In this document: piece after piece, positions 1 through 4,178 of the stretch | Position numbering within the stretch: position 1 is the first letter of the stretch | Layout: each line of letters begins with the position of its first letter | Assembly (NCBI GenBank): GCA_021844355.1 | Contig: JAKBTP010000184.1 | Span: 1-5,108, forward strand | DNA: 5,108 bases | Direction: 5' to 3' | Source: a bacterium | GTDB lineage: Bacteria > Chloroflexota > Dormibacteria > Aeolococcales > Bog-877 | Translations under genes and position numbers: made by a program | The notes under the pieces: model-generated | Told to the model about the DNA's origin: nothing | The model's database searches: none | Seen by the model: only the letters and a program-made list of their open reading frames with translations

Positions 1-646
1 CGAACAGGATGGGGAGGGCGAGGGTGAAGCGCATGGCCGTGGTGGTGGTGAAGGAGACGTCGTGCAGGGCCAGCCGCCCGAGGACCGTCCCGGCGGCCCA
101 GAGCACCACCGCCCCGACCACGAACACTGCGGCCAACAGGGCCCCGGTAGGCGCTCCCGGAATCTGGGCGGTGACGATGAGGGCGGCGCCCGCCAGTGCC
201 ACCGCGGCCAGGGGCCAGAAGGAGGCTCCCCTCCGCTCCCTCAGGATGAGCCAGGACATTCCCAGTCCGAACACCGGTTGCAGCAGGTACAGCAGGTACA
301 CCTCGGACTCCGCCCCGGGTGTGGTGGCGTAGCTGAGGGACCGGGTGAACAGCACGGTGGCGAAGGCCTGAGGCCCGGCGGCGATGATCGCCAGCGCCAG
401 CCAGCTCTTCCACGAGGCGCGCCGAAGTTCGCGCACCACGCCCCGGGCCATGGGCAGGAAGCAAAGGCTGATGAGCAGGTCCTCGACCAGAACGATCTGG
501 CTGGACGAGAGCCCGTCCTTGACCAGGGCGGGCCGGAAGTAGGCGTCCGCCGCCCACAGGGCGGCCGCCACGGCGATGAAGAGCGCGGAGTACCGGTCGA
601 CCAGCGACTTGGGGGCGTCCGATGGCTGCTTTGCCTCCACGGCCAT
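1..646 (-). CDS. EamA/DMT-family membrane transporter (3' end cut by window edge)
   Basis: Inner-membrane permease of the drug/metabolite transporter superfamily. Its substrate (metabolite or drug export) cannot be told from sequence. The first 215 residues are visible and the frame runs open through position 1. Family members are usually about 290-310 residues with ten helices, so about a third is missing. Hydrophobic segments lie at roughly residues 20-37, 50-67, 80-100, 114-136, 144-162, 168-190 and 200-215. The end of the first EamA repeat is clear: LQPVFGLGMSWLILRER (121-137), with the Glu typical of the helix 4-5 junction, then a hydrophobic helix. The second repeat begins near 168 (GALLAAVFVVGAVLWAAGTV). 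The N-terminal 18 residues are polar and probably cytoplasmic. The ATG at 646 has no Shine-Dalgarno; a TAATCT box lies only 2 bases upstream of it and 8 bases before the in-frame GTG at 640, so GTG may be the true, leaderless start. It is divergent from the dehydrogenase at 875. The family call is firm; the substrate is unknown. Confidence 0.88.
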   Translation of the reverse strand, partial: MAVEAKQPSDAPKSLVDRYSALFIAVAAALWAADAYFRPALVKDGLSSSQIVLVEDLLISLCFLPMARGVVRELRRASWKSWLALAIIAAGPQAFATVLFTRSLSYATTPGAESEVYLLYLLQPVFGLGMSWLILRERRGASFWPLAAVALAGAALIVTAQIPGAPTGALLAAVFVVGAVVLWAAGTVLGRLALHDVSFTTTTAMRFTLALPILF

Positions 647-648
647 TG

Positions 649-654
649 AGATTA
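649..654 (-). promoter_or_regulatory. Candidate -10 box for the EamA transporter gene
   Basis: The minus strand reads TAATCT here, a good match to the actinobacterial -10 consensus TAnnnT. It is 2 bases from the ATG at 646 and 8 bases from the in-frame GTG at 640. The second spacing fits a leaderless transcript starting at or next to GTG. No convincing -35 hexamer sits 16-19 bases further upstream. Inferred from pattern only. Confidence 0.35.
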
Positions 655-725
655 GCAGGAGCCATATGGGGCGGGCATCACCCCTTGGCCGGGGGAGCGA
701 CGGTCAGCCGGGGCATCGGTCGACA

Positions 726-744
726 AGGGGCACCTTCCGCCCCT
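726..744. other. Intergenic hairpin, 6-bp perfect stem
   Basis: AGGGGC at 726-731 and GCCCCT at 739-744 pair perfectly around a 7-base loop; on the plus strand GATCTTTCT follows. It lies in the divergent region between the EamA gene and the dehydrogenase, 80 bases upstream of the former and 130 upstream of the latter. It resembles a weak intrinsic terminator on the plus strand, but no plus-strand gene lies just upstream. It could instead be an operator or a 5'-leader structure for the minus-strand gene. In DNA this GC-rich, such stems also occur by chance. Confidence 0.25.
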
Positions 745-813
745 GATCTTTCTGGCGGCCGCCGCGACGGCCTCCCCGGGGACCGCGACTGGGCCATCGG
801 CCCGGGCACCGCA

Positions 814-841
814 TGGACGGCCGCGTGACCGCCACTAGACT
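814..841 (+). promoter_or_regulatory. Probable promoter of the beta-HAD dehydrogenase
   Basis: TGGACG (814-819, four of six matches to TTGACA) and TAGACT (836-841, a good TAnnnT -10) are separated by 16 bases. Transcription would be expected to start about 7 bases after the -10, that is near the GTG at 849. The dehydrogenase start at 875 is 33 bases past the -10, so a short untranslated or leader-coding segment would precede it. This is the best-formed promoter in the window. Confidence 0.5.
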
Positions 842-848
842 GCGACGA

Positions 849-878
849 GTGTTCGCACCCATTGGATCTCAGAGTTGA
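849..878 (+). CDS. Possible 9-codon leaderless leader ORF overlapping the dehydrogenase start
   Basis: GTG at 849 lies exactly 7 bases after the TAGACT -10 box, the spacing expected if the mRNA begins with its start codon. The frame encodes MFAPIGSQS and stops at TGA 876-878, which overlaps the dehydrogenase's TTG start (875-877) as TTGA. Such an overlap would let ribosomes finishing the leader re-start on a TTG that has only a weak GGA (864-866) in front of it. The peptide has no run of one amino acid suggesting attenuation, so its role, if any, would be translational coupling. No coding statistics are possible at this length and the arrangement may be coincidence. Confidence 0.25.
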   Translation: MFAPIGSQS

Positions 879-1735
879 GCCGGATCGCCTTCCTCGGCCT
901 AGGGCGGATGGGCCAGCCGATGGCCGGCCGGGTGCTGGGGGCCGGCCACGTCCTATCCGTGTGGGACGCCCTCGCGGAGCGCCGCCAACCGCTGGCCCAG
1001 GCCGGGGCTCGTGCGGCCGACAGCCCGGCCGCCGCCGTCGCCGGCGCCGAGCTGGTCATCTCCATGGTCGCGGATCCCCTCGCGCTGGAGTCGGTGTTCT
1101 TCGGGCCGGGTGGGGCGGCGCCGGCGCTGGGGCCGGCGGTGCTGGTCCTGGAGATGTCCACCGTTGGGCCCGGCGCCGTCCACGACCTCGCGGCCGGGCT
1201 GGGGCCGGATGCGCAGGTGGTGGACGCTCCCGTCCTGGGCAGTCTTCCGGAAGCGGAGGCGGGCCACCTGACCATCATGGTGGGCGCGAGTCAGGCCAAC
1301 TTCGAGCGGGTGGCGCCGGTGCTGGCGGTCATGGGTACCCCCCGGCTGGTCGGTGGTCCAGGCAGCGGCGCCGCGTTGAAGCTCGCGGTCAACCTCTCGC
1401 TGCTCGGCGTGGCCACGGCCCTTGGAGAGGCCATGGCCCTGGCAACCTCGCTCGGAGTGGAGCCCGGGGTGGCGGCGGAAGTCATCTCCGGCTCGCCCTG
1501 GGGAGCCCTCCTCCGCTCCCGGTGGGGGATGATCGAGTCCGGTGCCTTCCCGCCCCAGCTCCGCATGGGCCTGGCCGTGAAGGACCTGAGCCTGATCCGG
1601 GAGGCGGCCGAAGCTGCCGGGGTACAGGTCCCGGTGGGCCGGGCGGCCCTCACCTGGCTGGAGTCGGCGCAGCGGCGGTTCGGACCCGACGTGGACTTCG
1701 CGGCGGTGATCGCGGAGATCATGAGGAAGAGCTGA
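875..1735 (+). CDS. NAD(P)-dependent oxidoreductase, 3-hydroxyisobutyrate dehydrogenase (beta-HAD) family
   Basis: Soluble dehydrogenase of the family that includes 3-hydroxyisobutyrate dehydrogenase, tartronate semialdehyde reductase and GLYR1-type glyoxylate/succinic semialdehyde reductases. At 286 residues it has the usual full length. The N-terminal Rossmann fold opens with IAFLGLGRMGQPMAGRVLG (4-22), the GxGxMGxxMA dinucleotide signature. Asp31 at the end of the second strand hints at NAD(H) rather than NADP(H). The substrate-binding segment is DAPVLGS (117-123), where most relatives have DAPVSGG. The catalytic Lys and its partner Asn are kept at Lys169 and Asn173 in GSGAALKLAVN (163-173). 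The C-terminal helical domain has the usual KDL (236-238). The TTG start is chosen because the family's first strand begins right there; the next in-frame ATG (908) would remove the glycine motif. The GGA at 864-866 is a weak ribosome site. The gene stands alone in its direction, with 304 bases to the next. Substrate not predictable; the family call is firm. Confidence 0.92.
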   Translation: MSRIAFLGLGRMGQPMAGRVLGAGHVLSVWDALAERRQPLAQAGARAADSPAAAVAGAELVISMVADPLALESVFFGPGGAAPALGPAVLVLEMSTVGPGAVHDLAAGLGPDAQVVDAPVLGSLPEAEAGHLTIMVGASQANFERVAPVLAVMGTPRLVGGPGSGAALKLAVNLSLLGVATALGEAMALATSLGVEPGVAAEVISGSPWGALLRSRWGMIESGAFPPQLRMGLAVKDLSLIREAAEAAGVQVPVGRAALTWLESAQRRFGPDVDFAAVIAEIMRKS

Positions 1736-1758
1736 GACAGCGGCTGGCGGAGCTCACC

Positions 1759-1805
1759 GGGGTGTGGGCTGGGGCGTGCGGGGCCGGGGGGGCTTGGGTC
1801 CTGGG
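1759..1805 (+). other. Putative G-quadruplex cluster just after the dehydrogenase stop
   Basis: Seven runs of three or more G occur within 47 bases on the plus strand: 1759-1762, 1766-1768, 1771-1774, 1780-1783, 1786-1792, 1796-1798 and 1803-1805, separated by 2-5 bases. This satisfies the standard G3+N1-7 quadruplex pattern with tracts to spare. The first run is 24 bases past the stop at 1735, so the motif would be in the RNA 3' end of the dehydrogenase transcript. It could assist termination or protect the 3' end, but no T-tract follows. GC-rich composition raises the chance of such motifs arising neutrally. Confidence 0.5.
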
Positions 1806-1835
1806 CTCCGATCCCGACTCCCCTCATTGGAGGCA

Positions 1836-1850
1836 CTCCGGAGGCGCCTC
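1836..1850. repeat. Two overlapping palindromes in the intergenic region
   Basis: CTCCGGAG (1836-1843) and GAGGCGCCTC (1841-1850) are both perfect palindromes and share three bases. They also sit in two imperfect adjacent 11-base copies starting GGAGGC at 1829 and 1840 (8 of 11 bases equal). Such symmetry could mark a dimeric regulator's site, but it lies 190 bases upstream of the next start, far for a simple operator. Confidence 0.25.
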
Positions 1851-1971
1851 GCTCGGCGGTGTCCGGGCTGGAGCGGGGAGGCGGAGCCGGTACCGAAGGG
1901 GACTCTGCCCAGGGAGGGAGCCTCCACAGGTTCCCAATTCGGTAGGCCCCGTCCCGAGCACCTATGGAGGA

Positions 1972-1989
1972 GCGAGCCGGTGGGCTCGC
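1972..1989. other. Perfect 7-bp inverted repeat upstream of the Gfo/Idh/MocA gene
   Basis: GCGAGCC (1972-1978) and GGCTCGC (1983-1989) pair perfectly across the 4-base loop GGTG. The repeat ends 35 bases before the candidate -10 at 2025, where an operator or the -35 flank would be expected. No T-tract follows on either strand, so a terminator is less likely than a regulator site or chance. Confidence 0.35.
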
Positions 1990-2024
1990 CAGCGCCGGGC
2001 CGGGTCCCGAAGCAATCTCGCCTC

Positions 2025-2030
2025 TACACT
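2025..2030 (+). promoter_or_regulatory. Candidate -10 box of the Gfo/Idh/MocA gene
   Basis: TACACT matches TAnnnT and lies 9 bases before the ATG at 2040, so any transcript from it would be leaderless or nearly so. This agrees with the lack of a Shine-Dalgarno (only GCGGG directly abutting the ATG). No good -35 hexamer is seen 16-19 bases upstream. Confidence 0.4.
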
Positions 2031-2039
2031 CTGCGCGGG

Positions 2040-3110
2040 ATGGACGAGGTTGGCGTCGGACTGGTGGGCTTCGGGCTGGCCGGGCAGGTGTTCCACGGGC
2101 CACTGATCGCCGCGACCCCGGGGCTACGTCTCCGGGCCATCGCCACGTCTGATCCCGAGCGCCGGCGAGCCGCCGCCTCGCGATTCCCGGGCGCCCGGCT
2201 GGCGGCCGACCTGCCCGAGCTGCTGGGTTCCGCCTCCGACCTCCAGCTGCTGGTCCTGGCCAGCCCCAACCGCCACCATCTCCCCCAGGCCCTGGCCGGC
2301 CTGGAAGCGGGCCTGCACCTGGTAGTGGACAAACCGCTGGCCCTCAGCTCCAGCGAGGCCGCGACGATGATCCTGGCGGCGCGCAAACGCGAGCTGCGTC
2401 TGGCCGTCTTCCACAACCGGCGCTGGGACGACGACTTCCTGCTGCTGCGCCAGGTGATGGACTCGGGGCGGCTGGGGCGGATCCGGCGGCTGGAGAGCCG
2501 CTTCGAGCGCTGGCGGCCCGAGCTTAGCCCCGGGTCCTGGCGGGAGGTGGAGGCGCCGGAATCCGGAGGGGGCCTGCTGCTGGACCTGGGCAGCCACCTC
2601 ATAGACCAGGCGCTCACCTTGGGCGGCGCCCCCGAACTGGTCTACGCCGAGATCCGCAGTCGTCGGGGGGCGGCCGGAGACGACGACAGTTTCGTGTCCC
2701 TCACCTTCCCCGACGGGCTCCTGGTCCATCTCTGGGTGAGCGCGGTCGCCGCGGTTCCCGGCCCGCGGTTTCTGGCACTGGGCACCGGCGGGGGCCTGTC
2801 CACCTCGGGCCTCGACCCCCAGGAGGCCCAGCTCAGGGGTGGGGCCTCGCCGCTGGACCCCGGCTTCGGCAAGCGCTCCGGAGCAGGTCAGAGGGCGCTC
2901 TGGGGTGGGGACGGGGGTGAGCAGCAGCTGGCGTTCCCTCCCGGCCGCTACCGCGACTTCTACTCCCAGATGTGGCGGGCCGTGGCGGACGGCGGGGAGG
3001 TGCCGGTCTCGGGAGAGGATGGCCTGCGGACCCTGGAGGTGGTGGAGGCGGCCCGGGAGAGCGCCCGCCGGCGCCAGGTGGTGAAGCTCCCAACTTCGCC
3101 GTATCCCTGA
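2040..3110 (+). CDS. Gfo/Idh/MocA-family oxidoreductase (YdgJ-like)
   Basis: NAD(P)-dependent dehydrogenase of the glucose-fructose oxidoreductase / inositol dehydrogenase / MocA family, which oxidises or reduces sugars, inositols and related polyols in the cytoplasm. It has 356 residues, close to the usual 340-360. The N-terminal Rossmann fold starts VGVGLVGFGLAGQVFHGPLI (4-23), with GxGxxGxxxH. The family EKP motif appears as DKP (97-99; Lys98 is the conserved catalytic-site Lys). Residues 121-147 contain FHNRRWDDDF followed by a GRLG turn, and GGGLLLDLGSHLIDQALTL (176-194) carries Asp182, His186 and Asp189, as in the YdgJ/IolX-like branch. The C-terminus has the typical YRDFYSQM...VPVSGEDGLRTLEVVEAA pattern. 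The ATG at 2040 is chosen because it directly precedes the first Rossmann strand; longer in-frame starts (from 1764) add 92 low-complexity residues. It is convergent with the hotdog gene, 25 bases away. Exact substrate unknown. Confidence 0.93.
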   Translation: MDEVGVGLVGFGLAGQVFHGPLIAATPGLRLRAIATSDPERRRAAASRFPGARLAADLPELLGSASDLQLLVLASPNRHHLPQALAGLEAGLHLVVDKPLALSSSEAATMILAARKRELRLAVFHNRRWDDDFLLLRQVMDSGRLGRIRRLESRFERWRPELSPGSWREVEAPESGGGLLLDLGSHLIDQALTLGGAPELVYAEIRSRRGAAGDDDSFVSLTFPDGLLVHLWVSAVAAVPGPRFLALGTGGGLSTSGLDPQEAQLRGGASPLDPGFGKRSGAGQRALWGGDGGEQQLAFPPGRYRDFYSQMWRAVADGGEVPVSGEDGLRTLEVVEAARESARRRQVVKLPTSPYP

Positions 3111-3135
3111 GCCCATCCCGGCGGCCGCCCGGACG

Positions 3136-4149
3136 TCAGTTCCCCAGGACGGTGGACCCCGTGGCCGTGGCCACCAGTTGGCCGCCGTGGGTCACCTCGG
3201 TGTTGGCGACGACCAGCTTGCCGCGGTGGATCGCCCGCCCGGTGGCGGAGATCGGCTCACCGTCCGGCTCCACCTGCTCCAGGAAGTTGATCTTGACGTC
3301 CAGCGCCCGGTAGGGGGACCCCGCCCGGGCGACGCTCTGCCCGGCCGCCGAGGTGGCGGAGTGGGCGAGTAGCCCCAGCATCCCGCCGCTGACCATACCC
3401 AGCTCGTTGCCCAGCCACGGCGAGGCCGGCATCGTGAAGGTGACCTCCCCCTCATCCACCCCCACCAGCCGGATCCCGATCAGCCGGTCGATGGGGGGCC
3501 GGGGGCGGCCACCGGCCCGAGTCTCATCGAGGTCCAGGAGCCCGTGGCCCATAAGCGGAGGAGTCTCCACCTCCAGGTCGCGGGCCCAGGGGTCCGGGGT
3601 GGGCCAGGCGGCCTCGGGTGGGGCGGGGGAGAAGGCGGGCAGGCCCGACACGTCCATCGGTGGCCGGAGGAACACCCTCGCGGTGCCGAATCCCAGCCGT
3701 TCTCCGGACGGACCCAGCAGGTCGGCCACCGCCAGCCCGTGGCGCGGTTCGGTGTGCAGCACCGATGCCACCGCCCGGAGCTCGCCGCCCGGGGGCGGCA
3801 TCTCCCCCAGGAAGGTCATGGAGAGCTCGGCGGTGGAGAACACGACCCCCGGGGGGAGGGCGGTCAGGACCGCGCCGGTGAGGGCCGAGTCGCCGAGCAG
3901 AACCAGGACCCCGGGATGGATCCTCCCCTTGGGACCCTGCAGCCAGGGGCTGAGCGGCATGGCGAAGGTCACATCGGCCTCGCCGACCTCCACAAGGTGG
4001 CGCCCGGTGAGGCGGGCGTTGGGCGGCAGGGGCAGGCTGCCGTCCTGCATCGCCAGCACCTGCTCCCTGCCGGAGAGCGTGAGGACCGAGGGGTCCGCGG
4101 CCCGGCCGCGCACCGGTTCCTGCCACGGGTCCGGGTGGACTTCTCCCAT
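3136..4149 (-). CDS. Tandem double-hotdog protein (PaaI/4HBT-like acyl-CoA thioesterase family)
   Basis: Two hotdog domains in one 337-residue chain, roughly residues 42-162 and 218-335, joined by a Pro-rich linker (163-217). The duplication is visible: EADVTFAMPLSPWL (57-70) matches EGEVTFTMPASPWL (233-246), each followed by the central-helix segment. PaaI-type thioesterases have an HGG motif and a later acidic residue there. Copy 1 has GRIHPG (75-80) with His78 and Asp87; copy 2 has MVSGG (252-256) with Ser254 and His263, so both expected residues are changed. Copy 1 may be the active site and copy 2 structural, or the protein may bind rather than hydrolyse acyl-CoA. Family enzymes cleave acyl-CoA thioesters in the cytoplasm. 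A TAG directly precedes the ATG, so no longer start exists in this frame; a GGAG sits 11 bases upstream. It lies 29 bases downstream of the MFS-CNBD gene and is probably co-transcribed. The fold is confident; activity and substrate are not. Confidence 0.85.
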   Translation of the reverse strand: MGEVHPDPWQEPVRGRAADPSVLTLSGREQVLAMQDGSLPLPPNARLTGRHLVEVGEADVTFAMPLSPWLQGPKGRIHPGVLVLLGDSALTGAVLTALPPGVVFSTAELSMTFLGEMPPPGGELRAVASVLHTEPRHGLAVADLLGPSGERLGFGTARVFLRPPMDVSGLPAFSPAPPEAAWPTPDPWARDLEVETPPLMGHGLLDLDETRAGGRPRPPIDRLIGIRLVGVDEGEVTFTMPASPWLGNELGMVSGGMLGLLAHSATSAAGQSVARAGSPYRALDVKINFLEQVEPDGEPISATGRAIHRGKLVVANTEVTHGGQLVATATGSTVLGN

Positions 4150-4160
4150 CTAGGAAGGCA

Positions 4161-4164
4161 CTCC
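4161..4164 (-). promoter_or_regulatory. Likely ribosome binding site of the double-hotdog gene
   Basis: The minus strand reads GGAG here, 11 bases before the ATG at 4149 and inside the 29-base gap after the MFS-CNBD stop. The spacing is slightly long but usable. It is the most recognisable Shine-Dalgarno in the window, as expected for an internal operon gene, in contrast to the leaderless-looking first genes. Confidence 0.4.
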
Positions 4165-4178
4165 GAGGGCCGGGCGGC

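Larger units (their letters stand above)
1736..2039. other. 304-base intergenic region with several structural motifs, no gene
   Basis: The frame of the downstream oxidoreductase stays open through most of this gap (from GTG 1764), but the translation is rich in Gly, Arg and Pro, has no family features, and precedes the true Rossmann start. I therefore treat the gap as non-coding. It begins with a dense G-tract cluster (1759-1805), then two overlapping palindromes: CTCCGGAG (1836-1843) and GAGGCGCCTC (1841-1850). A perfect hairpin follows at 1972-1989, and a -10-like TACACT at 2025-2030. I looked for tRNA, T-loop and common riboswitch cores (glycine, TPP, cobalamin, SAH, fluoride) and found no convincing match. 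It probably holds the end of the upstream transcript and the promoter and operator of the downstream gene. Confidence 0.6.

Noticed and set aside
62..649. Plus-strand open frame of 195 codons over the left end
   Set aside because: The minus strand encodes a clear EamA membrane protein over the same bases; the plus translation is Gly/Arg/Gln-rich with no family signature.
622..828. Small plus-strand open frame of 68 codons in the divergent region
   Set aside because: It starts inside the EamA gene, has no ribosome site, and its composition looks like translated GC-rich non-coding DNA.
1800..2000. Riboswitch or tRNA in the intergenic gap
   Set aside because: Short resemblances (for example CCGAAGGGG near 1894 and GGTTCCCAATTC near 1930) do not extend to a full conserved core or cloverleaf.
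1764..2039. 92-residue N-terminal extension of the Gfo/Idh/MocA protein in the open upstream frame
   Set aside because: The translation is low-complexity Gly/Arg/Pro sequence starting inside the G-tract cluster, while the family's Rossmann strand begins immediately after the ATG at 2040. Open frames are common by chance at this GC content.
862..2106. 414-codon plus-strand frame overlapping the beta-HAD gene and the gap
   Set aside because: It is in another frame from the well-supported dehydrogenase and reads as Gly/Arg-rich shadow sequence across both coding and non-coding DNA.
2124..3116. Long antisense open frame (330 codons) opposite the Gfo/Idh/MocA gene
   Set aside because: It mirrors the codon bias of a strongly supported sense gene and its translation shows no recognisable domain; a typical high-GC shadow frame.
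3111..3135. Possible bidirectional terminator between the convergent genes, with the palindrome GGCGGCCGCC (3120-3129)
   Set aside because: The palindrome has no loop and there is no T-tract on either strand within the 25-base gap, so a terminator cannot be supported.
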